Assembly (NCBI GenBank): GCA_021777285.1 | Contig: JAJYDR010000112.1 | Location: forward strand, 1 to 7,555 | Length of the DNA stretch: 7,555 bases | Source of the DNA: Actinomycetes bacterium | GTDB lineage: Bacteria > Actinomycetota > Acidimicrobiia > Acidimicrobiales > RAAP-2 | Reading direction: 5' to 3' | In this document: piece by piece, positions 1-5,785 of the stretch | Layout of the letters: each line of letters starts with the position of its first letter | Position numbering within the stretch: the first letter of the stretch is position 1 | The notes under the pieces: model-generated | Told to the model about the DNA's origin: nothing | The model's database searches: none | What the model saw: only the letters and a program-made list of their open reading frames with translations | Program-made: the position numbers and the translations under genes

Positions 1-80
1 AGGACGTCAGTGGACGTCGGTGGACATTCCACTTCGTCCGACCAGCAAATCTGGACGCCGAGAAACATCCCTGGACATTC
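1..80. repeat. Spaced TGGAC repeats next to a tRNA fragment
   Basis: TGGAC occurs at 11, 21, 52 and 72. The first two copies sit in a 10-bp tandem arrangement (units 1-10, 11-20 and 21-30, roughly nGGACGTCnG, with the third unit diverged), which is about one helical turn. The 9-mer TGGACATTC occurs twice, at 21-29 and 72-80. Short direct repeats beside an attachment core are typical of arm-type binding sites of tyrosine recombinases, and the neighbouring tRNA 3' fragment fits that. The repeats are seen directly; their role as integrase sites is inferred, because the integrase itself would lie outside the window. Confidence 0.4.
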
Positions 81-99
81 TGGAAACACTCCCAAGGTG

Positions 100-127
100 C
101 CGGGATCGAGACCCGGGCGGCCCACCA
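100..127 (+). other. tRNA 3'-end fragment, probable att site
   Basis: The stretch folds as the last 28 nt of a tRNA. It has a 5-bp T-stem (CCGGG at 100-104 with CCCGG at 112-116), a 7-nt T-loop ATCGAGA (the TCGA core of the T-loop is kept), the acceptor 3' strand GCGGCCC at 117-123, discriminator A at 124 and an encoded CCA at 125-127. The matching 5' acceptor strand (GGGCCGC or a wobble version) is absent from 1-99. Only four bases separate a CTCCCAA string from the T-stem, so no anticodon arm can form. A 3' tRNA end without its 5' half is the classic scar left at the far end of an element integrated into a tRNA gene, which puts the element to the left and chromosome to the right. The tRNA identity is uncertain; an acceptor end of this kind would suit a Lys or Ile tRNA. 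Confidence 0.5.
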
Positions 128-501
128 GGTATTTTGTGACTGTTTAGTGGTTCTGCGGAGAGGGAAATCCCACGCTCTATCCCAGCGCTCGCCCCATACG
201 AGTGCTCTCACTCATTGCGGCCATTTGTGGTGAACCCGCGAACACATCTCCGAGCTCTCTAGTCATGCTTCTCATCTTCCTCTCCTTCGCCGTGGTCCCC
301 AACGGTCGCAAACTTTTGATACTTAGCGAGGATCCAAAGAAGAATTAGTTTTCCTTAAACGGGAAGTGTTCCAAACTGGGACTCCTCATGATCCGCAACG
401 GTCGCGTCACAACGAGAATTCGTCACCTTTGCTGTGCCCAGATCGGTGCCACCACCGTTCAATCGGTTTTCACCGACAGTATCTGCGTAAGCCGCTCGCC
501 C
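128..501. other. Gene-poor stretch after the att-like site
   Basis: I find no convincing gene here on either strand. Open frames are short, have no ribosome-binding site and resemble no family I recognise. One small frame at 265-348 would encode a hydrophobic 27-residue peptide beginning MLLIFLSFAVVPNGRK; it can be opened further upstream to a GTG at 202. It could be the decayed tail of a membrane protein but has no supporting signal. If the tRNA fragment at 100-127 is an attachment scar, this is the chromosomal flank. Confidence 0.35.
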
Positions 502-507
502 TACAAT
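502..507 (+). promoter_or_regulatory. Candidate -10 box of a leaderless transcript
   Basis: TACAAT matches the TAnnnT -10 consensus of housekeeping sigma factors. Exactly six bases (508-513) separate it from the ATG at 514, so transcription would start on or next to the A of the start codon. That spacing, with no Shine-Dalgarno sequence upstream of the ATG, is the signature of the leaderless mRNAs common in actinobacteria. I see no good -35 element at the expected distance. Upstream of 501 another ATG at 506 is out of frame. Confidence 0.4.
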
Positions 508-513
508 GGTGAC

Positions 514-708
514 ATGGTTAGACGGCGCGCGAAGACAGTCGTTGAATGGGCCGAGCGGATGCACTCGGCGGCCCCGCCAACTGAGGATGATGTGACAGTA
601 CTTCTCGACGGACGACGCCTGGATTCCAGGGAGTCTGTTGAAGCGTGGCTCGCCGAAGTTGACGCCATTCGGGTACGGGAAGCCGCAACCGATGACATCG
701 CCCTATAG
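514..708 (+). CDS. 64-aa protein of unknown function, candidate antitoxin partner
   Basis: I do not recognise a named family. The product is a 64-residue, soluble, charged protein starting MVRRRAKTVVEWAERM. It has a probable first helix (about residues 5-17), a linker rich in Ala and Pro, then an acidic stretch with LLDGRRLDSRESVEAWLAEVDAIR (residues 28-51) that looks strand-turn-helix, and an acidic C-terminus. It has no Cys, no membrane segment and no signal peptide. The frame is open back to 388, but the ATG at 514 is preferred because a TACAAT box sits six bases before it and the residues upstream look non-coding. Its last 17 bases overlap the start of the nucleotidyltransferase gene, so the two are probably translationally coupled. 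Small partner proteins encoded just before nucleotidyltransferase-fold proteins often belong to toxin-antitoxin pairs. That role is inferred from the layout only. Confidence 0.55.
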   Translation: MVRRRAKTVVEWAERMHSAAPPTEDDVTVLLDGRRLDSRESVEAWLAEVDAIRVREAATDDIAL

Positions 709-1297
709 CGGACCACCGCTTGACCTCAATCGACTGCTCGAAGTGCTCGTGCGAAACAACGTCGACTTTGTGGTTGTCGGAGGATCGGCGGCAGGATTCC
801 TCGGGGCATCGCGTCTGACCGAAGATGCCGATTGTGTGGTGAGTCGCGAACGCGCGAATCTCGAAAGACTTGCTACGGCACTGCGTGAACTTCACGCTCG
901 ATTACGCGTCGCGCGCATGAGCGACGAGGAAGCCAAGGCGCTGCCGGTCAATGTCGACGGCGTAATGCTCGAGACAACTGGAAACTCGACGTGGACAACT
1001 GACGCCGGGCCTTTCGATGTCTTGGCTGAATTGAAAGATCTGGAAGGACAGTCCGTTCATTACGAAGAATTGTTGTCTCGATCGATGGTTGTTCGCGGTG
1101 ACGGTTTCGTTGTCCACGTTGCTTCGGTTGATGACATCATTGCGGCGAAGACCTTCGCCAATCGCGATAAGGACCGCGAGGCCCTGCCGGAGCTTCTTGA
1201 CATTCGAGAACGAGATCACTCGCAACGCCATGAGCAGTATCAACACGTCGTCGAGTTCGAAGTGCCCGATGATCCCAATCGCGACATCGAACCTTGA
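692..1297 (+). CDS. Nucleotidyltransferase-fold protein, toxin-antitoxin-like
   Basis: This 201-residue protein shows the pol-beta-type nucleotidyltransferase signature. After a hydrophobic strand (FVVVGG) come GGS at residues 30-32 and the metal-binding pair Asp45/Asp47 in RLTEDADCVV. A later block, VHVASVDDIIAAKTFANRDKDREALPELL, matches the conserved end of small bacterial stand-alone nucleotidyltransferase proteins (the S-hDDhI-x-K...KD...LPEL pattern). Such proteins transfer a nucleotide to protein or RNA targets in AbiEii/MenT- or MNT-type toxin-antitoxin systems; the target here is unknown. The ATG at 692 is chosen over 638 because the GGTGG-like core starts soon after it, it gives a short overlap with the upstream gene, and a GGGAAG lies about nine bases before it. 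The last 25 or so residues (after LLDIRERD) are less typical and may be lineage-specific. A chromosomal orphan enzyme is the main alternative. Confidence 0.7.
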   Translation: MTSPYSGPPLDLNRLLEVLVRNNVDFVVVGGSAAGFLGASRLTEDADCVVSRERANLERLATALRELHARLRVARMSDEEAKALPVNVDGVMLETTGNSTWTTDAGPFDVLAELKDLEGQSVHYEELLSRSMVVRGDGFVVHVASVDDIIAAKTFANRDKDREALPELLDIRERDHSQRHEQYQHVVEFEVPDDPNRDIEP

Positions 1298-1370
1298 ACT
1301 CGGGCCGTCAGTTCACGAACTGAGAGATAGTTCGACATCGTTCTGAAGGTTCGGTGAGGCCACGAGGCGC

Positions 1371-1402
1371 CCTGCGCTGGGAGCCCCGGCTCCCAGCGCA
1401 GG
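1371..1402. terminator. 15-bp perfect inverted repeat, likely bidirectional terminator
   Basis: CCTGCGCTGGGAGCC at 1371-1385 is followed two bases later by its exact reverse complement at 1388-1402. The hairpin is strongly GC-rich and has no T-run on either side. It lies between two converging units: the nucleotidyltransferase gene ends 73 bases before it on the plus strand, and the cysteine desulfurase gene ends 136 bases beyond it on the minus strand. A bare hairpin in a convergent gap fits the T-less terminators proposed for high-GC actinobacteria. A protein-binding palindrome is the alternative. Confidence 0.55.
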
Positions 1403-1538
1403 CAAATCTTCAAGAAAGGTTCAAACGGTTGACAACTTATGTGGCGATTCATCTTTCCGGGTTGCGACGCCTCAAAGATCGGTACCCACGGATTCTCTAC
1501 GAACGCCCCATCCCGAAACCTTCAATCACGATCTGTGT

Positions 1539-2717
1539 TCAGGTGTCACCACTCACCTCCGAAGCGCCAGTAAAAGTCGCCTCGAAAGCCCCAATAAGGA
1601 TGTCTGCCGCCGTGGCGATGTCGGCAGGAGTGTTGTTGTGTCCGAGCGAGAGCCTCACGGTACCCAGTGCAATATCTGGCGCCACGCCCATGGCACACAG
1701 GACGGCAGAGGGGGTGTGCAGTCCCGAGTGACACGATGAGCCGGTGGAAGCGGCCACGCGCTGGGCGTTGGCCAGCACGTCGCGACCGAGGACGCCGGGG
1801 AATGACACATTCAAAGTGTTCGGCAGGCTGTTGTCCTCGAGCGTGTGTCGAACCAGCCCGGGGATGGCGCCTCGAAGTTGCTGCCACAACGCATCGCGCA
1901 GACCACGCAGGCGCTGTCCCTCCGCGTCGAGGCGCGTTTGGGCAAGGTGGCACGCAGCGGCGAGACCGACGATGTACGCGACGTTCTCGGTGCCGGGGCG
2001 AAGCCCCCGTTCCTGGTCGCCGCCGAGCAGCAGTGGCTGGAGGGGTGTTCCACTGCGGACATACAGCGCACCGACGCCCTTGGGTGCGTAACACTTGTGA
2101 CCCGCGATCGACAGCAGGTCGACACCGAGAGTATCGACGTTGACCTGGATCTTGCCTATGGCCTGGGCGGCGTCGGTGTGGGTGATGATTCCCAACCTTC
2201 TCGTCGCCGACGCAGCGGCGGCCACCGGCATGATCGCTCCGGTTTCGTTCTGCGCCAGCATCACGGTCAGCAGTGCCACGTCCGTGTCCAGGGCTTGAGT
2301 GAGAACTCCGAGGTCGATACTCCCGCTACCCGTGACCGGCAGACGAGTCACGGTCCACCCCTGGGTTTCGAGGTACTCGCACGGGCGCGCGATCGCTGGG
2401 TGTTCGACTTGCGACGTGACGATTCGGCGGCGATCGGGGCCCGCGACCGCGGTACTGCCACGGATGGCGAGGTTGTTCGACTCCGTACCACCGGAGGTGA
2501 ACACGATTTCGTCGGGTGCGGCCCCGATGAGCGACGCGACCTGTTCGCGGGCTTCTTCGACCGCCTCGTGGGCGCGATGGCCGAGGGGATGGTCACTCGA
2601 GGGGTTACCGTACTGCTGCGTGAGATAGGGCAGCATGGCCTCGAGGACTTCGGGCGCGACCGGGGTGGTGGCGTTATGGTCCAGGTAGATGATGTCCGAT
2701 GGTCCGGCGGTGGTCAT
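1539..2717 (-). CDS. Cysteine desulfurase, NifS/IscS-like PLP enzyme
   Basis: This 392-residue protein removes sulfur from cysteine, giving alanine and an enzyme-bound persulfide that is handed to acceptors. The class V aminotransferase fold is clear: YLDHNATTP at residues 11-19, FTSGGTESNN at 73-82, SQVEH with His106 (PLP stacking), QNETG at 156-160, HTDAAQ with Asp182 and Gln185 (PLP contacts), GHK with the PLP lysine Lys208, and RPGTENV at 240-246. The catalytic cysteine is Cys329 in STGSSCHSGLHTPSAVL. The Cys-His-Ser-Gly loop differs from the SACTSA-type loop of housekeeping IscS, suggesting a specialised subfamily. The start at 2717 is chosen because YLDHNATTP normally lies close to the N-terminus; the frame could extend to 2801 but only into the coding end of the upstream deacetylase. 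It is the last gene of the operon, 10 bases after the deacetylase stop, with only a weak GAAG as ribosome-binding site. No scaffold or acceptor gene follows. Confidence 0.93.
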   Translation of the reverse strand: MTTAGPSDIIYLDHNATTPVAPEVLEAMLPYLTQQYGNPSSDHPLGHRAHEAVEEAREQVASLIGAAPDEIVFTSGGTESNNLAIRGSTAVAGPDRRRIVTSQVEHPAIARPCEYLETQGWTVTRLPVTGSGSIDLGVLTQALDTDVALLTVMLAQNETGAIMPVAAAASATRRLGIITHTDAAQAIGKIQVNVDTLGVDLLSIAGHKCYAPKGVGALYVRSGTPLQPLLLGGDQERGLRPGTENVAYIVGLAAACHLAQTRLDAEGQRLRGLRDALWQQLRGAIPGLVRHTLEDNSLPNTLNVSFPGVLGRDVLANAQRVAASTGSSCHSGLHTPSAVLCAMGVAPDIALGTVRLSLGHNNTPADIATAADILIGAFEATFTGASEVSGDT

Positions 2718-2727
2718 GGCTGACGCT

Positions 2728-3420
2728 TCATGACAGATTCCTCGAAAGCGACGGCGACGTGGTGAGCCAACGAAGTGGCTCGACCTGTCCGGACCACTCA
2801 AGACGACGGCGCAGGACTGGATTCGACGCTGACTGGCTCGCGTGGCACGCGATCGCCTCTCTCTGGATTACTCGATCGATCGGAACCCGAAAGTCAAGTT
2901 GGTCCTCGCGCCGTCCGAGGAACTGGGTACCGAAGGCAATATTGAGCGCCGACGCAACCTCATCGGCAATAGCCCACGCGAGCACCGGAACGTCCAGGGT
3001 CGCCGCCGCGATCCCTGCGACGCGGGTCGCCTGTTGGTGGTCCGGGTGACCGGTGATTCCCCCTTCGTCGAACGTGAGCAGGAGGTCGGCGCCCACCTGG
3101 TGCGCCATTCGAACGACGTGCGCAGTCAGTTCCGAGGCTGGTCGATCAGCCAGATGACCGTCCGGGTAGTCGAGCATCTCGGACCCCGACACCCCGAGCA
3201 CTCTCGCGGCCCGTTCGAACTCCCGTGAGCGCACCGTGGCGAGATCGCCCTCGGTTGCGTGCAACGTGGAAGCCTCACCCCGGGTGAAGCAGAGGACCGT
3301 CGTGCGCGCACCCTGACCAACGAAGGCCGTCAGTACCGCGCCCAGACCGAACGACTCATCGTCGGGATGAGCGCAGACAACCAGCACCGACGATGCGGCC
3401 GGCAACACTGACGAGATCAT
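2728..3420 (-). CDS. PIG-L family zinc deacetylase
   Basis: This 230-residue protein belongs to the LmbE/PIG-L metal-dependent deacetylases, which remove acetyl (or cleave amide) groups from N-acetylglucosamine-type substrates. The family includes MshB and Mca of mycothiol metabolism and BshB of bacillithiol metabolism. The zinc site is visible: AHPDDE at residues 17-22 (His18 and Asp21 as ligands, Asp20 as the probable base) and GHPDH at 124-128 (His128 as the third ligand). RxxE at about 64-67 and a C-terminal CHASQ are also typical. It has no signal peptide, so it is cytoplasmic. Its ATG overlaps the methyltransferase stop as ATGA, so translation is probably coupled. The company of sulfur enzymes makes a thiol-related sugar substrate attractive, but the substrate cannot be read from the sequence. 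Antibiotic- or cell-wall-related deacetylases of the same family are alternatives. Confidence 0.9.
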   Translation of the reverse strand: MISSVLPAASSVLVVCAHPDDESFGLGAVLTAFVGQGARTTVLCFTRGEASTLHATEGDLATVRSREFERAARVLGVSGSEMLDYPDGHLADRPASELTAHVVRMAHQVGADLLLTFDEGGITGHPDHQQATRVAGIAAATLDVPVLAWAIADEVASALNIAFGTQFLGRREDQLDFRVPIDRVIQREAIACHASQSASNPVLRRRLEWSGQVEPLRWLTTSPSLSRNLS

Positions 3421-4118
3421 GACCTGCTCTTTTCAATCGTGGTCACCTGGAACGCACCGAGCGCGGGCGCCAGACGGCCCAGTCGCTCGAACATCGGGCC
3501 CAGAGTCCGTAACCCGGCGAACGCCCCCGGCGCGAAGAGCGCCGCCCTGATCGAGACGCGACCGAACGGACGCGCCAGGATGAACAGGCTCGCCCGGGAG
3601 AGGAAATGTACTCCCGACCAAGGGGCGCGCCGTAGCCGGCGCCTCCACCGCAACCCCCACGGACTTCGAGGATTGAGCGATCCGACGACGATGCGACCTC
3701 CGGGACGAGTCACTCTGGCCAACTCGGCGAACACTGCACCGAGATCGTCGGTGAACTCGCACAACGTCACCGCGACGACGCGGTCGAAGGTTGCGTCGCC
3801 GACGGGGATGCGGTGGGCATCGCCGAGGATAAGGCGTCCGCGCGTACGCGTGGCGGCGACCGCGAGCATCGCGGGGTCGAGGTCGAGACCAACGACCGTG
3901 GCGCCCGACGTCTCCAATAGCGACGTGAGTCGCCCCGTCCCGCACCCTACGTCGAGGACGCGCAGGTCACTCGACAAGAGACCCAACGCCTCCAGCACGA
4001 CGCCCGATTCGATATCAAACGAGTACCGCCCCCACGGGCTATCGAACCAACGGTCATAGGTAGCGGCGTCGAGACGTTGCTCACGCACCTCAGCTCTTGG
4101 CGTTCTCATCGTGTTCAT
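3417..4118 (-). CDS. Class I SAM-dependent methyltransferase
   Basis: This 233-residue protein has the Rossmann-like SAM-binding core of the UbiE/Methyltransf_11 group. Motif I is VLDVGCGTG (residues 54-62), an acidic residue binds the SAM ribose in VVGLDLDP (Asp79), the adenine pocket is GDAHRIP (99-105), and motif III is RPGG (138-141). The N-terminal YDRWFDSPWGRYSFDIES (21-38) is the entry region seen in many small-molecule methyltransferases. The C-terminal third is Arg-rich with alternating hydrophobic segments, perhaps contacting a lipid or hydrophobic substrate. ATG at 4118 is preferred over GTG at 4121 and ATG at 4109 because a perfect GGAGG (4125-4129) ends six bases before it. The gene starts inside the stop of the 25-codon ORF (TGATG) and ends overlapping the deacetylase start (ATGA). 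The substrate is unknown; sulfide, a thiol or a sugar intermediate would suit the operon. Confidence 0.88.
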   Translation of the reverse strand: MNTMRTPRAEVREQRLDAATYDRWFDSPWGRYSFDIESGVVLEALGLLSSDLRVLDVGCGTGRLTSLLETSGATVVGLDLDPAMLAVAATRTRGRLILGDAHRIPVGDATFDRVVAVTLCEFTDDLGAVFAELARVTRPGGRIVVGSLNPRSPWGLRWRRRLRRAPWSGVHFLSRASLFILARPFGRVSIRAALFAPGAFAGLRTLGPMFERLGRLAPALGAFQVTTIEKSRS

Positions 4119-4195
4119 CACCGGCCTCCAAGCGCGTATTGCTCAAAGAACTTCTTCCCGGGATGAGAGGGTTTAACAAAACTTCGGGCCTTCAT
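4118..4195 (-). CDS. Tiny 25-aa ORF between oxidoreductase and methyltransferase
   Basis: This frame encodes 25 residues, MKARSFVKPSHPGKKF then FEQYALGGR, and I recognise no family. It is strongly basic in the first half (four Lys and one Arg in the first 15 residues). Its ATG shares a base with the stop of the preceding 26-aa ORF (TGATG), and its own stop shares a base with the methyltransferase ATG in the same way. A GAGGA lies about ten bases before the ATG. The perfect GGAGG of the methyltransferase lies within its last codons. The chain of exact overlaps suggests translation through this region. It could be a real microprotein, a leader that couples translation, or half of a split small gene (see the neighbouring 26-aa ORF). 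Not proven to be expressed. Confidence 0.4.
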   Translation of the reverse strand: MKARSFVKPSHPGKKFFEQYALGGR

Positions 4196-4275
4196 CACCA
4201 GGGTGTCCTCGCGTGGAAGTTGCCCGTGGCGTTGTGCACCACTCGGGCCAGTTCGGCAAAACCCCTGGTAGTCAT
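4195..4275 (-). CDS. Tiny 26-aa ORF overlapping the oxidoreductase stop
   Basis: This frame encodes 26 residues beginning MTTRGFAELARVVHNATG and ending in NFHARTPW. I recognise no family. It starts within the stop codon of the FAD oxidoreductase (ATGA) and ends at a TGA that overlaps the next tiny ORF (TGATG). It has no ribosome-binding site of its own and would rely on ribosomes finishing the oxidoreductase. The first half looks helical (FAELARVVHNA). Joined to the following ORF by a frame change at the overlap it would give one protein of about 51 residues, so the two may be the remains of one gene or a frameshifted product. Without this and its neighbour the gap between oxidoreductase and methyltransferase would be about 150 bases, unusually long for this operon. 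Confidence 0.4.
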   Translation of the reverse strand: MTTRGFAELARVVHNATGNFHARTPW

Positions 4276-5432
4276 AGCCACCGGTGCATGACGTTGTACT
4301 CGAACGCCACCTTGGCCAAGTGATGGCGACGTGACGGAGCTCGAAGAGTTACCTGAGGCGCAGGCTCGGCGTAGAAGTCACCCGTGCCAAAGCCAGCCTT
4401 CCCGGAACCAACTTCGACAAAGCATCCGCCGCGTCCGTCGAACGTGGCCGCCGTAACTCGACCCTCGATGGTGGCGACAATGTTGTCAGCGACGACCAGC
4501 GCCTGCGCGTGCGCGAACACTCCCGCCCGAGGCAGCGGCTTTCCCATGCTCAGCGGGAGTTGGACGTTGTCCCCGATTGCGTACACTCCGGGAAACACCG
4601 TCGCCAGACTGTGGCGGTCAGCTTCGATCCAGCCCGCTGGCGAGGCGAGCGACGATGCGCCGACCACGGCCGGCACCCTGATGGGCGGCATATACACCAA
4701 CAGATCGAACACTTCGAACTGAGCGTCGGCGAACGCGGCGCTGCCCGGCTCGACAGAAACGATCTGATGTGATGGTCGGTAGTCAATGCCCCGGGAGGCC
4801 AGGATCCCCGTCACCGCCGCCGAGACGTTGGCGCCCGCCACACCCATAGGTCCTGGTTCAGCGGAGTGCAGTGCGATCTCCACGTTCGCGCGAACACCGT
4901 TGTGACGGAGCATGTCGTCGATCAGTAGCGCCGCCTCGTAGGGAGCGGCGGGACAACGGTAGAGCGGAGCAGCGGTGACGAGCAGGATCCGTCCGCGAGT
5001 CATGGCGTCGATCGCCGGCTCAAGTTGCTGTGCCCCTGTGAGGGTTGCGAAGGTTCTACCTACTTCCGACAGACCCGGAATTACGTCCGTGGCGTAGTCC
5101 GCACCCAGCGACACCACGAGATGGTCCGCCGTGATCCGCTCTCCGTTGACGGTCACCGTGCGGTTGGCCGCATCAATCGTCTCGATATCGCCGATCACGA
5201 CCTCGATACCGCGACGTTCCAGTGAACTCAGCGGTTTGGTGACCTGACTTGCTCGGCGCTTTCCGGACATCACCCAGAGATAGGAGGCGGCGAACGAGAA
5301 CTCGGGTTCCCTGTTGATGAGAATCACCCGGTGCTTACGATCCAGACGTCGACGAAGTCGGTTGGCGGCGGCGACTCCACCTACGCCGCCGCCGAGTACC
5401 ACCACCGTCTGGCCGGAGTTAGCCCCCACCAC
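4272..5432 (-). CDS. SQR-like FAD-dependent sulfide oxidoreductase
   Basis: This 386-residue flavoprotein resembles sulfide:quinone oxidoreductases and flavocytochrome c sulfide dehydrogenase subunits, which oxidise sulfide to sulfane sulfur. Visible parts are the N-terminal FAD Rossmann motif VVVLGGGVGGVAAANRL (residues 10-26), the second strand ending in NREPEFSFAASYLWV, the central VVSLGAD (106-112), and the C-terminal FAD motif VYAIGDN with Asp288. It has only two cysteines, Cys160 in YRCPAAPYE and Cys337 in GGCFVEVG. Both fall where the redox-active disulfide of SQR sits. The C-terminal HHLAKVAFEYNVMHRWL could form an amphipathic membrane-touching helix, as in SQR, but there is no transmembrane segment. 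The start is a GTG at 5432 overlapping the DsrE stop (TAGTG); the next codon is also GTG. Electron acceptor and exact substrate (sulfide or an organic thiol) are unknown. A broader pyridine nucleotide-disulfide reductase is the alternative. Confidence 0.87.
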   Translation of the reverse strand: MVGANSGQTVVVLGGGVGGVAAANRLRRRLDRKHRVILINREPEFSFAASYLWVMSGKRRASQVTKPLSSLERRGIEVVIGDIETIDAANRTVTVNGERITADHLVVSLGADYATDVIPGLSEVGRTFATLTGAQQLEPAIDAMTRGRILLVTAAPLYRCPAAPYEAALLIDDMLRHNGVRANVEIALHSAEPGPMGVAGANVSAAVTGILASRGIDYRPSHQIVSVEPGSAAFADAQFEVFDLLVYMPPIRVPAVVGASSLASPAGWIEADRHSLATVFPGVYAIGDNVQLPLSMGKPLPRAGVFAHAQALVVADNIVATIEGRVTAATFDGRGGCFVEVGSGKAGFGTGDFYAEPAPQVTLRAPSRRHHLAKVAFEYNVMHRWL

Positions 5433-5785
5433 TAGAAGACCAGCACCTTGTCGGCATCGACCGTCTCTTGCGTGAGTTCGTCCATGGTGCTGCGGTTCGC
5501 GCCGTCAAGCAGATCCGCTTGGGTGAGCCCGCGCGCGTCCATGCACGTGCCGCAGACCAGCACCTTCGCGCCCTTGCGCGCCACGCTCGCGAGTTGGCGT
5601 TCGATGTTGTAGTAGCCGTTCGGTGTCTGCTGGCCCGACTTGGCGGCACTGGCGGCATCGCCCAGCAGGAAGACCGACAACTCGACCTGTTCGTGCTTCT
5701 TCTGCAAGTTCATCGCCAGACGAAGTCCGTTGTACACGCGCTCAGTCCCGTACGGGGGGTCATTGAGGATCATCAGGATTTTCAT
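5432..5785 (-). CDS. DsrE-family sulfur-relay protein
   Basis: This 117-residue protein has the DsrE/YchN-like alpha-beta fold. Members carry sulfur as a persulfide on a conserved cysteine or help move sulfur between partners. The N-terminus MKILMILNDPPYGTERVYNGLRLA is split between a first strand and a helix, followed by VELSVFLLGDAA (34-45). The likely reactive site is VCGTCMDARGL, with Cys78 and Cys81 in a CxxC arrangement. The CGTCMDARG string is typical of the small stand-alone DsrE proteins found near SQR and rhodanese genes. Its ATG overlaps the regulator stop as ATGA, and an AAAGG lies nine bases upstream. It is presumably cytoplasmic and could take sulfane sulfur from the oxidoreductase or from rhodanese. 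The physical partners are inferred. Confidence 0.88.
   Translation of the reverse strand: MKILMILNDPPYGTERVYNGLRLAMNLQKKHEQVELSVFLLGDAASAAKSGQQTPNGYYNIERQLASVARKGAKVLVCGTCMDARGLTQADLLDGANRSTMDELTQETVDADKVLVF

Noticed and set aside
88..127. A complete tRNA-Gly(CCC), suggested by CTCCCAA at 89-95
   Set aside because: Flanking bases do not pair into an anticodon stem, only four bases separate the string from the T-stem, and no D-arm or 5' acceptor strand is present.
265..348. 27-codon hydrophobic frame
   Set aside because: No ribosome-binding site or promoter, too short to judge, and no known family. Possibly a gene remnant but not supportable.
388..513. Longer start for the 64-aa gene at 388
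   Set aside because: The extra 42 residues look non-coding (mixed, Cys-containing, no pattern), no ribosome-binding site precedes 388, and the TACAAT box points to 514.
1429..1457. TTGACA at 1429-1434 as a -35 box
   Set aside because: There is no -10-like hexamer at 16-18 bases and no plus-strand gene downstream that it could serve.
1667..2723. Long plus-strand frames opposite the cysteine desulfurase, including 1845-2723
   Set aside because: They lie wholly antisense to a gene with clear motifs, have Arg/Gly-rich composition typical of shadow frames in GC-rich DNA, and show no family signature or ribosome-binding site.
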